From contig NZ_JAUSQK010000001.1 of NCBI RefSeq assembly GCF_030811115.1, positions 2,108,001-2,172,000 on the forward strand: DNA of 64,000 nucleotides, written 5' to 3'. The position numbers and the translations under genes are program-made. Source of the stretch: Olsenella profusa DSM 13989 (GTDB lineage Bacteria > Actinomycetota > Coriobacteriia > Coriobacteriales > Atopobiaceae). Positions 55,096 through 63,665 of this stretch are shown in pieces (position 1 is the stretch's first letter; every line of letters begins with the position of its first letter). Under the pieces are notes generated by a model, which saw only the letters and a program-made list of their open reading frames with translations, did not search any database and had not been told where the DNA came from.

Positions 55096-55548
55096 ATGCG
55101 CTGTCCCAAGTGTGGTTGCGAGGAGTCGAAGGTCGTCGACTCTCGCCCGTCCGAGAACAATGACGCCATTCGCCGCCGCCGAGAGTGCATCAGGTGTGGT
55201 ACGCGCTTTACCACCTACGAGCGTCGCGAAGAGATGCCCATCATGGTCGTCAAGAAGGATGGCCACAAGGAGGCCTTCGATCGCACAAAGATCATGCGGG
55301 GGCTCATGGTGGCCACCATCAAGCGCAACGTTCCGCTGGAGCGGCTCGATGGTCTCATTGACAGCATCCTCAGTGAGCTCAGGGACTCCGGCACGGTCGA
55401 GGTGAACTCCCAGGAGCTGGGCAAGATGGTCCTCCAGCGCCTCGTTGATATAGACAAAGTTGCCTATGTGCGCTTTGCCTCGGTTTATCGCGACTTCAAG
55501 GACATTGACGAGTTCGAAGAAGAGCTACGGAGCCTCATCAATGGGTAA
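55096..55548 (+). CDS. nrdR: Transcriptional repressor NrdR
   Basis: A 150-residue repressor of ribonucleotide reductase genes. The zinc ribbon is CPKCGCEESKVVDSR followed by CIRCGTRFTTYER. The ATP-cone covers the rest (VVKKDGHKEAFDRTKIMRGL). It senses dATP/ATP balance. The ATG at 55096 is chosen for the strong GAGGAGGAG before it. The dut gene starts eight bases before its end, so two dNTP-pool genes are coupled. Confidence 0.95.
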   Translation: MRCPKCGCEESKVVDSRPSENNDAIRRRRECIRCGTRFTTYERREEMPIMVVKKDGHKEAFDRTKIMRGLMVATIKRNVPLERLDGLIDSILSELRDSGTVEVNSQELGKMVLQRLVDIDKVAYVRFASVYRDFKDIDEFEEELRSLING

Positions 55549-55987
55549 TGACAGGATCTCTCTACCTATCAAGCGCCTCGACCCGTCGATCGAGCTGCCC
55601 TCCTATGCCCATGCGGGCGATGCCGGCCTCGACCTGAGGGCAAACGAGGACGTTGTCCTCAGGCCCCTCGAGCGGCGCCTCGTCCCCACGGGGCTTGCCA
55701 TAGCCGTCCCCGAGGGATATGCCGGCTTTGTGCAGCCGAGAAGTGGCCTCGCCTTCAAGGAGGGCCTTTCTATGGCCAACACCCCCGGCCTCATCGACGC
55801 GCACTACCGCGGGGAGCTCAAGGTGTGCGTCGTCAATCTCGACGCCACGCACGACATCACTATCACCAGGGGCGAGCGCATCGCCCAGCTGGTCATCCAG
55901 AAGGTGCCCGAGGTGTGTCTCAGGGAGGTCGGCGAGTTGGATGAGACGGACAGGGGCACGGGCGGCTTTGGTTCCAGTGGCGTCTAG
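55541..55987 (+). CDS. dut: dUTP diphosphatase
   Basis: A 148-residue trimeric dUTPase that prevents uracil incorporation and supplies dUMP. Motifs in order: AGDAGLDLRA (I), QPRSGLAFKEG (II), NTPGLIDAHYRGEL (III), RGERIAQLVI (IV), and GTGGFGSSG (V). The start overlaps nrdR. A strong terminator follows. Confidence 0.95.
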   Translation: MGNDRISLPIKRLDPSIELPSYAHAGDAGLDLRANEDVVLRPLERRLVPTGLAIAVPEGYAGFVQPRSGLAFKEGLSMANTPGLIDAHYRGELKVCVVNLDATHDITITRGERIAQLVIQKVPEVCLREVGELDETDRGTGGFGSSGV

Positions 55988-56007
55988 CTTCAAGACGCCA
56001 GGTGCTT

Positions 56008-56034
56008 GAGGCATCGGGGATGCCTCCTTTTTTT
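56008..56034 (+). terminator. Rho-independent terminator after dut
   Basis: GAGGCATC (56008-56015) and GATGCCTC (56019-56026) form a perfect stem, followed by a T7 run. It ends the LysM-nrdR-dut transcript. Confidence 0.9.
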
Positions 56035-56075
56035 CGTTCGCGTGCCCATGACGGCAGGTACAGAAGGGGAGTTTC

Positions 56076-57389
56076 ATGGATTCGTTCTTTAAGGTCAGCC
56101 AACGGGGGTCTTCTACCGGCCAAGAGGTACGGGCCGGCCTCACGACCTTCCTGGCAATGTCGTACATCATCGCGCTGAACCCCCTCATTCTCTCGAATGC
56201 GGGCGTTCCCATCTCCGCAACCATCACCAGCACCTGCTTTGGCGCCGGCATCATGACCATCCTCATGGGCATCTTTGCCAACCGCCCGCTCGCGCTTGCC
56301 TCTGGCCTGGGCATCAACTCCATGATCGCCGTTGCCACGACGACGCTCTGCAACGGTGACTGGCATGCCGCCATGGGCGTCATCTTCGTCGAGGGCGTCG
56401 TCATCCTGGTCCTGGTGCTCTGTGGTCTCAGGCAAGCCATCATGGATGCCATTCCCATCTCGCTGCGCCATGGCATCTCGGTGGGCCTCGGCCTCTTCAT
56501 AGCCATGATCGGCCTGGCCAATGCCGGCATCATCACGGGGGACGGCAGCACCATCCTCGCCCTGGGCAAGGTCACGAGCCCCGCCTTCATCCTAGGTGTC
56601 ATCTCCATCGTCGCCACCATCGTCTTCGTGGCGCTCAGGTTGCGTGGCGCGCTGCTGCTGGGCATCATCGTCGCCGTCATCTGCGGCATCCCCCTGGGGC
56701 TCATCCAGGCTCCCCAGGGCATGCTCTCGTTGCCGGACTTCTCGAGCTTTGGGGCCCCGTTTCAGGCGGATGCGAACGGCACCATCGGCCTCCTCAAGGT
56801 CATGACCACCCCTACGCTGCTCGTGCTCGCATTCTCACTCATGATGTCCGACTTCTTTGACACCATGGGCACGGCGATGGCCGTGGCCAAGCAGGGCGAC
56901 TTCCTCGAGGAGGATGGCAGCGTCAAGGACATGTGCACGATCCTGATCGTTGACTCCTGCGCCGCATGGGTCGGTGGCCTGCTCGGCGCCTCCTCCGTCA
57001 CGACGTTCGTGGAGTCCGCGTCCGGCGCGGCCGACGGCGGCCGCACGGGCCTCTCGTCCGTGTTCGCAGGTGTCCTGTTCCTCATCGCCGCGTTCTTCGC
57101 ACCTGTCATTGCCGTCATCCCCGGCGCAGCCACCTGTGGGGCCCTTGTCTACGTTGGCTACCTCATGCTCTCCGAAGCCCTGGAGATCCAGTGGAACGAT
57201 CTGCTCGAGGGCCTGCCATCCTTCCTGATCATCGCGGGCATTCCGATGACGTACTCCATCTCCTCGGGCATTGGCCTGGGCTTCATCGCCTACGTGGTCG
57301 TCGCCGTGGCGACGGGCCAGGTGCGCAAGGTCAAGCCGCTCATGTGGGTCGCCGCGCTCGCGTTCCTCATCTACTTCCTCGTGTCGTAG
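56076..57389 (+). CDS. NCS2-family purine permease
   Basis: A 437-residue transporter of the AzgA/PbuG branch of NCS2, with 12-14 membrane helices. The N-terminus has EVRAGLTTFLAMSYIIALNP. FSLMMSDFFDTMGTAMAVAK near residue 255 and GASSVTTFVESASGAADGGR near 310 are family signatures. Substrates are guanine, hypoxanthine or adenine with protons. No purine riboswitch is visible in the short leader, and apt (adenine salvage) is encoded downstream on the other strand. Confidence 0.88.
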   Translation: MDSFFKVSQRGSSTGQEVRAGLTTFLAMSYIIALNPLILSNAGVPISATITSTCFGAGIMTILMGIFANRPLALASGLGINSMIAVATTTLCNGDWHAAMGVIFVEGVVILVLVLCGLRQAIMDAIPISLRHGISVGLGLFIAMIGLANAGIITGDGSTILALGKVTSPAFILGVISIVATIVFVALRLRGALLLGIIVAVICGIPLGLIQAPQGMLSLPDFSSFGAPFQADANGTIGLLKVMTTPTLLVLAFSLMMSDFFDTMGTAMAVAKQGDFLEEDGSVKDMCTILIVDSCAAWVGGLLGASSVTTFVESASGAADGGRTGLSSVFAGVLFLIAAFFAPVIAVIPGAATCGALVYVGYLMLSEALEIQWNDLLEGLPSFLIIAGIPMTYSISSGIGLGFIAYVVVAVATGQVRKVKPLMWVAALAFLIYFLVS

Positions 57390-57420
57390 CGGGACGTAGC
57401 CAGGAGCCATACAAGAGGGG

Positions 57421-57444
57421 AGGGGGCAGACGCCCCCTCTTCGT
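57421..57444 (+). terminator. Hairpin terminator after the purine permease gene
   Basis: AGGGGGC (57421-57427) and GCCCCCT (57432-57438) form a perfect 7-bp stem with a 4-base loop, followed by CTTCGTC. Confidence 0.7.
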
Positions 57445-57546
57445 CTGCACACAGGTCCGGGGCGACTGAAAGGCACATACCCTAATGGGTAGCATTCCAG
57501 TGACAATTCATGCCATGAACGCTCTCTCTAGAAAGGTCGTTGTGAG

Positions 57547-58494
57547 ATGTCCGAACAGCAGAAGGATCTGGTCATCATCGGTGGTGGCCCCGCGGGGCTG
57601 TCCGCCGCCATCTATGGGGCCCGTGCGCTTCTCGATGCCGTCACGCTCGAACAGGAGGCGGTCGGCGGCCAGATCATCCTTACGAGCGAGGTGGATAACT
57701 ATCCCGGCGTGCCGCACACGGATGGCTTCTCGCTGACGGATGCCATGCAGAAGCAGGCCATCGACCTGGGCGCCTCCATCAAGATGGGACAGGTGGCCTC
57801 CCTTGCGCGCAAGGAGGATGGTTCGGGGTTCGTCGTGGAGACACCGGAGGGCACCTATGACACCAAGACGGTCATCATCTCCGGTGGCGCCACGCCACGC
57901 CATGTTGGCTTCGAGGGCGAGGAAGCCTTCGGGGGCCACGGCGTCTCATACTGTGCCACCTGTGACGGCATGTTCTATAGGGGCAAACAGGTGTTCGTCA
58001 TCGGTGGTGGCAACTCTGCCGCCGAGGAGGCGCTGTTCCTCACGAAGTTTGCCGACAAGGTGACCATGGTCGTCCGCAAGGACCATCTGCGAGCCCAGGC
58101 CTCCGTGGGCAGACAGATCGAGGAGAACCCCAAGGCCAGCATCCGCTACAACACAAGCGTCACGAAGGTCGCTGGCGATGTCCTGCCGAGGGACATCACG
58201 TTCCGCGACACCGTGACCGGCGAGGAGTCCACGGAGACCTATGACGAGGGCTCGTTTGGCGTGTTCGTGTTCGTGGGCAGGGTTCCCGCAACGGGGCTTG
58301 TGAGGGGCCTCGTGAAGCTGGATGACCACGGCTATGTCATCACCAACGACCGCATGGAGACCTCCGTGCCGGGACTCTTTGCGGCAGGCGACATTCGGCA
58401 GAAGTCACTGCGCCAGATCGTAACCGCAACGGCTGACGGCGCCGTCGCGGCCACGAGCGTCGCCTCGTACCTTGGGCAGCCCATCGAGGGATAG
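57547..58494 (+). CDS. trxB: Thioredoxin reductase
   Basis: A 315-residue low-molecular-weight flavoprotein that reduces thioredoxin with NADPH. FAD binding is in VIIGGGPAGLSAAIYGARA. The active-site disulfide is in SYCATCDGMFYRG. The NADPH site is FVIGGGNSAAEEALFL. AGAAAGG precedes the ATG. A palindromic TACCC-TAAT-GGGTA lies about 57478-57491 in the leader. A strong terminator follows. Confidence 0.92.
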   Translation: MSEQQKDLVIIGGGPAGLSAAIYGARALLDAVTLEQEAVGGQIILTSEVDNYPGVPHTDGFSLTDAMQKQAIDLGASIKMGQVASLARKEDGSGFVVETPEGTYDTKTVIISGGATPRHVGFEGEEAFGGHGVSYCATCDGMFYRGKQVFVIGGGNSAAEEALFLTKFADKVTMVVRKDHLRAQASVGRQIEENPKASIRYNTSVTKVAGDVLPRDITFRDTVTGEESTETYDEGSFGVFVFVGRVPATGLVRGLVKLDDHGYVITNDRMETSVPGLFAAGDIRQKSLRQIVTATADGAVAATSVASYLGQPIEG

Positions 58495-58539
58495 ATCCGA
58501 AGGGTGGAGATGAATCGTGCGAGGTCTCTCGGTCGATCT

Positions 58540-58578
58540 GTCCCGCGTGCTGGCTCATGTCCGCACGCGGGACCTTTT
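58540..58578 (+). terminator. Strong terminator after trxB
   Basis: GTCCCGCGTGC (58540-58550) and GCACGCGGGAC (58563-58573) give a perfect 11-bp stem with a 12-base loop, followed by CTTTTC. Confidence 0.85.
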
Positions 58579-58648
58579 CAGTGGCAGAGGCAGGCACGAC
58601 CAGCGCCGTGTCTGGGACGCTCCAAGGCACACCAATGACCCCATATCG

Positions 58649-58698
58649 GTCTCATATAAACCATGATAATATATCTTATGTAAAGTAATAAATGAGAC
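58649..58698. repeat. AT-rich island bounded by an inverted repeat
   Basis: GTCTCAT (58649-58655) and ATGAGAC (58692-58698) flank about 36 bases that are almost only A and T. The island lies between the convergent ends of trxB and the ClC gene. It could be a second bidirectional transcription stop or the scar of a small mobile element. Confidence 0.45.
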
Positions 58699-58715
58699 GC
58701 CCCATCTGCCGTACC

Positions 58716-60338
58716 CTACCGTCTCGGTGTGTGCTCGGTCGCCAACGAGCTTCGGCAGAGGCGCCAGACATGGTCCTGTATGCTGTCCTCGGCGCGCATG
58801 TCCATGATGACGAGCAGGTCATCCAGCGCCTGCAGGCGCGTGTCGCCATTGGGTACGATCTCCGTCCCGGCACGGTACACCGTCACGATCATCGAGCCCC
58901 TCGGCCAGTCGATGTCCCTGAGGCACCGGCCCTCGAGCAGGCTGCCGGCACCCACGGTGTAGTCGTGCAGCACCTTCTCCTTCTTATGGCGCACGCGTGG
59001 GGTCTTCGCGGTGACGTCCAACAGATTGCCCAGGAGCCTCTCGTAGAACGGATCCGTCCTGGTGATGTTGGCGACGACATACGCCACGATCGATACGATG
59101 GAAGCTGCGAGCAGCGAGTCCATGCTACCCGTGAGCTCGAACGCTAGGACGACGCCCGTGACCGGGGCGCGCACCACCGACGAGAACAGTCCTGCTATGC
59201 CCAACACCATGAAGTTGACGATGTACATCGCATTCATGGAACATGTGTTCGTAAGAACGTTACCATAGACCGCTCCCGCGAGCATGCCCATGACGCATAG
59301 GGGGAAGAGCGTGCCGCCCGGGGCGCCTGACGCAAAGCACATTGAGGTGAGGGCGTACTTCCCCACCAAGAGGAGCACGAGCGTCAGGAAGGGCACCATG
59401 GTGGGGTATTTGAGCAGTTCGACAATGGCATCCCCGCCGTCAAGGAGCAGGGGCGCCGCGAACGCGGCGACGAGCGTGAGCGCGAAGGGCAAGGCGAGCC
59501 TTCCCCCATAGGGAGCCCTGGCAAGCACCGTGCCATAGAGGCCCTCGTTGAGCAGGAACATCCCCCTGTTGTGAAGGGCGCCCAGAAGCCCCATGACCAG
59601 GCCCATGAGCAGGACGAGCACATAGTAGACGTGCGGGAGGTCCTGGACGAACGCGAGCCGGAGCACGGGCCGCACCCCCAGCACCTGGGACACCAGGAAG
59701 TCGGCGGACACGGCCGATGCCATGGCGGAGATGATGAGCGAGGGCGTGAACTCCTTGTGTATCTCCTCGATGGCGAAGAGCGTGCCGGTGAGCGGCGCAT
59801 TGAAGGCGGCACTCATGCCTGCGGCAGCCCCACAGGTCACGAGCAGGCGCTCCTCCCCCCTTCCGCGGCGCAGCAGCCTTGAGATGGCCTTGCCACCCAT
59901 GCCGCCCAGCTGAATGGAGGGACCCTCGCGTCCCAGGGAGAGTCCGGAGAGCGCCAGGAGCGTCCCCTCCGTGAACTTTGCCGCCAGCACACGATGCCAG
60001 GGCATGTCAAGCTTGCCCATGACCTCGGCATCCACCTGGGGGATGCCGGATCCCTGCGTATAGGGCTCCCAGCTGACAAGCTTGGCCACAACCAGACAGC
60101 ACGCGGCCATGAGGGCGATGAGCCCTGCGAGGGCCATGGGGTGTGCCTGTGCGAACGGGATGATGAACCTGAGCGTGCGCTCGGCCAGCGTCAGGCACAG
60201 ACGGTAGAGCGTGACGATGCCGCCGGCGGCAAGCCCCACGAGGACGCCCTCCCATACCATGTCGAGCTGGAAGCGACGCGAATTCCGCCTGCTTACCTGG
60301 GCGCGAGCGTCCGTCTTTATCGCCTGCGTGGTGCCCAT
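58716..60338 (-). CDS. ClC-type chloride channel/antiporter
   Basis: A 540-residue ClC protein. The selectivity residues are in GSGIPQVDAE near residue 95 and GREGPSIQLGG near residue 135, which includes the gating glutamate. GSASGAP-like ASGAPGGTLFPLCV lies near 335. About residues 1-440 are membrane, and a TrkA_C-type cytoplasmic domain follows (LEGRCLRDIDWPRGSMIVTV). It carries chloride, possibly against protons, and may help in acid tolerance. GGGGGAT precedes the ATG. Confidence 0.88.
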   Translation of the reverse strand: MGTTQAIKTDARAQVSRRNSRRFQLDMVWEGVLVGLAAGGIVTLYRLCLTLAERTLRFIIPFAQAHPMALAGLIALMAACCLVVAKLVSWEPYTQGSGIPQVDAEVMGKLDMPWHRVLAAKFTEGTLLALSGLSLGREGPSIQLGGMGGKAISRLLRRGRGEERLLVTCGAAAGMSAAFNAPLTGTLFAIEEIHKEFTPSLIISAMASAVSADFLVSQVLGVRPVLRLAFVQDLPHVYYVLVLLMGLVMGLLGALHNRGMFLLNEGLYGTVLARAPYGGRLALPFALTLVAAFAAPLLLDGGDAIVELLKYPTMVPFLTLVLLLVGKYALTSMCFASGAPGGTLFPLCVMGMLAGAVYGNVLTNTCSMNAMYIVNFMVLGIAGLFSSVVRAPVTGVVLAFELTGSMDSLLAASIVSIVAYVVANITRTDPFYERLLGNLLDVTAKTPRVRHKKEKVLHDYTVGAGSLLEGRCLRDIDWPRGSMIVTVYRAGTEIVPNGDTRLQALDDLLVIMDMRAEDSIQDHVWRLCRSSLATEHTPRR

Positions 60339-60378
60339 CCCCCATCGCGCTTGCCCCTGCCTACCCCACCTGCCACAA

Positions 60379-60407
60379 GAGGGGGACGAACCCCGTTCGT
60401 CCCCCTC
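60379..60407 (-). terminator. Long hairpin between the NlpC/P60 and ClC genes
   Basis: A perfect 13-bp inverted repeat: GAGGGGGACGAAC (60379-60391) and GTTCGTCCCCCTC (60395-60407), with a 3-base loop. The reverse strand has CTTG after it, so the U tail is weak. It probably stops or attenuates transcription from the NlpC gene. Confidence 0.65.
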
Positions 60408-60444
60408 GTATCATAGCGATTCATGCCGCGCGGCCAAAGCCCGC

Positions 60445-61755
60445 TTAATACGTGCCGCCTCCGATGAAGGCGTACACCGTGGTGATGCAGACGGCACGAC
60501 CGGGGCTGGGAGCATGGATCATCTTGTTGTTACCAATGTAGATGCCCACGTGTCCCGTGCTCGGGAAGACGAGGTCGCCCACCTGGAGCTGGCTCTTGTC
60601 CGTCTTCCAGTCACCCGAGGCCTTGAGGCTGGCAATCATCTGATAGGTGGTGCGCCCACGCTTGCCGCCATAGCACACGTTGACGAGACCGGAACAGTCC
60701 ACGCCACTCGCGCTCGTTCCACCCCACACATAGGGGACGCCAATCATGGCATAGGCGGTGGAGACGCCACCGCCGGCGCTTGCGCTGCTGGATGTGCCCT
60801 TGCTGCCACCACCACTGGATGATGGTGCGGACTGTGGCTTCGAGGTCGTGGGCTTCGAGGTGGTCGTGGGCTTCGAGGTCGTGGTAGCCGTGCCGTTCGA
60901 TCCGCCATTGCTGGGATTGCTGCCATTGCCGCCCTTGGACCCATTGTCAGAGCCATTGGAGCCGTTCGAGGTGGGGGCGGCATTCGAATTGTCGCTGGAA
61001 TCGCTGGAGTCGCTTGTGGGCTGCGCGGCATTCTGCGCCTCGGGCGCCGTGGCGGTACCACTGGCAAGCTGGGTGACGGTGGCCGCGGCCGTGGACGGCT
61101 CGGTGCCGTTCTCGTTGGCCCCGGCGACCTCGCTCGCGGCCTCTTGGGCCAGCTGCTGCTGGACCTCCGCGCTCAGGCTGTTGTAGTAGTCCTGCGCCTT
61201 GGCAACCTTCTGGTTGTACTCGTCGATCTGGGAGTTGATGCTGTCGATGGTCTGCTGCTGACGTGCCTGCCTGGCCTCGAGGTCGCTCCGCTCGCTCTTG
61301 AGCTGGGATTGCAGGGTGGTGACCGCGGAGATCTTCTCCGACTGGGCATCGCTCATGCGTGTGGCGTAATACACGTTGGTGACGAAGTCCGAGAAGCTGT
61401 CTGACCCCGCCACGATGTCCATCAGAGAGATGCCACCGCTGGTGTAGGAATCGTGCACGTTCTGGCTCAGGTCATCCTTGGCGACGTCCAGCTGCTGCTG
61501 CGTGTCGTCGATCTTGGACTGGTTCTCGTCGATGTCATACTGCGTGTTCTCAAGGTCAGAGGAGGCGGTTGCCAGCTTGTCCTGGAGATCGCTCAGGGAG
61601 CTGGTGAGGGACTCGATCTGCTGTCGTGCTGCATCGAGGTCGGACTGGGGGTCGGCATAGGCGACAGGGGCGGCACTTGCGAACATGAGTGCGGCGGTGA
61701 GACCACATGCGACGGCACGACGTGCGACGGACTGAAGATGATGGTTGGTTATCAA
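60445..61755 (-). CDS. Secreted coiled-coil NlpC/P60 peptidoglycan hydrolase
   Basis: A 436-residue protein with a signal peptide (ACGLTAALMFASAAPVAYA). A long PcsB/RipA-like coiled coil spans about residues 36-200. A Ser/Asn/Gly-rich linker with TTTSKPTTTSKPTTSKP repeats follows. The NlpC/P60 endopeptidase is at about 325-436, with Cys in SGVDCSGLV, His in GHVGIYIG and a third residue in IHAPSPG. It cleaves stem peptides of peptidoglycan, likely during division. The start is TTG at 61755, six bases after AAAGGAGG. The linker is prone to length variation. Confidence 0.9.
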   Translation of the reverse strand: MITNHHLQSVARRAVACGLTAALMFASAAPVAYADPQSDLDAARQQIESLTSSLSDLQDKLATASSDLENTQYDIDENQSKIDDTQQQLDVAKDDLSQNVHDSYTSGGISLMDIVAGSDSFSDFVTNVYYATRMSDAQSEKISAVTTLQSQLKSERSDLEARQARQQQTIDSINSQIDEYNQKVAKAQDYYNSLSAEVQQQLAQEAASEVAGANENGTEPSTAAATVTQLASGTATAPEAQNAAQPTSDSSDSSDNSNAAPTSNGSNGSDNGSKGGNGSNPSNGGSNGTATTTSKPTTTSKPTTSKPQSAPSSSGGGSKGTSSSASAGGGVSTAYAMIGVPYVWGGTSASGVDCSGLVNVCYGGKRGRTTYQMIASLKASGDWKTDKSQLQVGDLVFPSTGHVGIYIGNNKMIHAPSPGRAVCITTVYAFIGGGTY

Positions 61756-61883
61756 GAACGTCCTCCTTTCGCATAACGCTAAGAATTTTAGCTGTTACTG
61801 TCCCCTTCTTCACGCGCCTTCATAGAATGGACAATGGCATGTGAAGGGGTTGTGGTGAACGCCATGAGGTGCACCCGTGCCCC

Positions 61884-62420
61884 CTACCCCACCTGAATGA
61901 GGGTGAAGACCTCCTGGTCGAACTCCTTGGAGATGACGTCACGCGGGTTGAGGTAGGCAAGCTCCAGGATGAAGGAGAAGCCCATGACCTCCGCGTTGGC
62001 CTGTTCGATGAGCTTGGCGGTGGCGACGCAGGTGCCGCCCGTGGCCACGAGGTCGTCCACGATGAGCACCCTGTCGTCAGCATCGAGGGCATCTTGGTGA
62101 ATCTGCAGTTCGTCGGTACCGTATTCGAGCTCGTAGCTCTGGGAGTACACGGCACGGGGGAGCTTGCCGGGCTTGCGTGCGGGCACGAAGCCGGCACCCA
62201 GCCGGTAGGCGACGGGGGCACCGATGAGGAAGCCACGTGCCTCGGCCCCAACGACCTTGGTGATGCCGATATCTCCGAAGTGGCTGACAATCTTATCGAC
62301 GGAGGCATGCAGACCCTCCGGCGAAGCCATGAGCGGCGTGATGTCCTTGAAGATCACGCCCGGCTCGGGATAGTCGGGGACGTCGACGATATACCTCTCA
62401 AGATCTGTAGTAATGGCCAC
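61884..62420 (-). CDS. apt: Adenine phosphoribosyltransferase
   Basis: A 178-residue enzyme that makes AMP from adenine and PRPP. The PRPP-binding motif is RVLIVDDLVATGGT near residue 120. FKDITPLMASPEGL at the N-terminus and GAEARGFLIG near 58 are typical. The GTG start at 62420 has GAGAGGA upstream and lies inside the end of the MerR gene, so translation is coupled. The pairing with a MerR regulator is unusual for apt. Confidence 0.94.
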   Translation of the reverse strand: MAITTDLERYIVDVPDYPEPGVIFKDITPLMASPEGLHASVDKIVSHFGDIGITKVVGAEARGFLIGAPVAYRLGAGFVPARKPGKLPRAVYSQSYELEYGTDELQIHQDALDADDRVLIVDDLVATGGTCVATAKLIEQANAEVMGFSFILELAYLNPRDVISKEFDQEVFTLIQVG

Positions 62421-63180
62421 GTTCGTTCCTCTCGCGCTCTCTGGTCCTCTTGCCGCCCTCCCCCTCGCTCATCTGCGAAAAGGCGGTGGATATCTGACGA
62501 CGCAGCAGAATGTCGCGCACCTGGGCAGTGAGCGAGAGCATCTGCTGCATGGCATCGGCAAACTGTTGGCGGTTCTCCGGGGTGTCCTCCATCTGCACAC
62601 CGCCACCCTTTCGGGCAAACACCACAAGCGCCTGCTCGAACATGGCGCTCTCGCGGTTGGCGGCCGTCACATACTGACGCAGGTTCTTGGGGCCAATCCC
62701 AAAGTGGCGCAGCCGGTCACATGTGCGGATGAGGGCGAAGTCGCGTCCATCCACCAGATCGCGCCCATGAGGCGAGCGCTTGAGGCCGATGAGCCCCGCC
62801 TCGGCAAGCTCGCGCACAAAGCTCACGGGCGTGCCAAGCAGCTCGGGCATGCGGTCTATGGGATGCAGCCTCGAGGTGGTCTGGGTGTCCTCCTGCGGTT
62901 CGACATCACTCAAAACGGCCCCAAAGACGCCGTTCTTCTCGTTATCGAGCTGTTCCTTGATGACCTGCAGGGGCAGGAAGCGGTTCTTCTGCAGGTACAG
63001 GATGGTCTCCAGCCGGCGAACGTCAGACGGGGAGTACAGACGGTACCCCGAGGGCGTGCGAGAGGGCTCGAGCAGCCCCTCGTCCTCGAGATAGCGCACC
63101 TTTGAGATGGAGAGGTCAGGATACTGCCCCTGCAGGCGCTTCACGACCTTTCCTATGGTGAGGTACCTGGCATCCGCCAT
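62398..63180 (-). CDS. MerR-family regulator, Rv1828-like
   Basis: A 260-residue regulator. The N-terminal winged helix has LTIGKVVKRLQ, KVRYLEDEGLLEPSRTPSGY and RLYSPSDVRRL. The C-terminal part, about 150 residues, is longer than in metal-type MerR and has no clear cysteine pair. A MerR gene directly after a GarA-type FHA gene is a known actinobacterial arrangement (garA and Rv1828 of mycobacteria). It starts five bases after the FHA gene stop, and its last 23 bases overlap apt. Confidence 0.85.
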   Translation of the reverse strand: MADARYLTIGKVVKRLQGQYPDLSISKVRYLEDEGLLEPSRTPSGYRLYSPSDVRRLETILYLQKNRFLPLQVIKEQLDNEKNGVFGAVLSDVEPQEDTQTTSRLHPIDRMPELLGTPVSFVRELAEAGLIGLKRSPHGRDLVDGRDFALIRTCDRLRHFGIGPKNLRQYVTAANRESAMFEQALVVFARKGGGVQMEDTPENRQQFADAMQQMLSLTAQVRDILLRRQISTAFSQMSEGEGGKRTRERERNERGHYYRS

Positions 63181-63185
63181 GAAGG

Positions 63186-63617
63186 CTAGTCCTCGGTTTT
63201 GATGCGTGCGGCCTTCCTGTTGGCATGGAACACCATGCGGAAGGTGCCAATCTGGACGGTGGAGCCATCACGAAGCACGGCCTTGCTGACGATTGCGCCG
63301 TCCACCCACGTGCCGTTGAGCGAACCGAGGTCCTCGATAGTGGCATAGCCCGACCCCATGCCCGAGAGGTCGATGCGGGCATGGTGGCGTGAGACCGTCA
63401 TGTCATTGAGGAAGACCGCATTGGCAGGGTCGCGCCCCACCGTGATGAGGTCGCCATCGAGCTCGAGCACGGAGCCCGTCTGGGGACCCTTCACGATGGC
63501 GAGCGTCGGATACGCTGGTGGGACGGAAGTCATGAGATCGGGCGTCGTGGCATCGGTGGCAGGAACCCTGAAGATCTCCGTGGCATCCATGTCTGCCTTG
63601 TTGCCATTGGACTGCAT
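63186..63617 (-). CDS. GarA-like FHA-domain protein
   Basis: A 143-residue protein. The FHA domain covers about residues 38-130, with VGRDPANAVFLNDMTVSRHH and EDLGSLNGTWVDG, the phosphothreonine-binding loops. The N-terminus has a threonine in DATEIFRVP, at the place where GarA and OdhI are phosphorylated. In mycobacteria and corynebacteria this switch controls 2-oxoglutarate metabolism through PknB-type kinases. No such kinase lies in the window. AAGGGGAG precedes the ATG. Confidence 0.85.
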   Translation of the reverse strand: MQSNGNKADMDATEIFRVPATDATTPDLMTSVPPAYPTLAIVKGPQTGSVLELDGDLITVGRDPANAVFLNDMTVSRHHARIDLSGMGSGYATIEDLGSLNGTWVDGAIVSKAVLRDGSTVQIGTFRMVFHANRKAARIKTED

Positions 63618-63665
63618 GGGACGTCTCCCCTTTCGACTATGTCAACAAAACCTATGATAGCGTTC

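Noticed and set aside
56035-56075. Purine riboswitch before the NCS2 permease
   Set aside because: Only about 40 bases separate the dut terminator from the start codon, too short for the aptamer, and no conserved core is seen.
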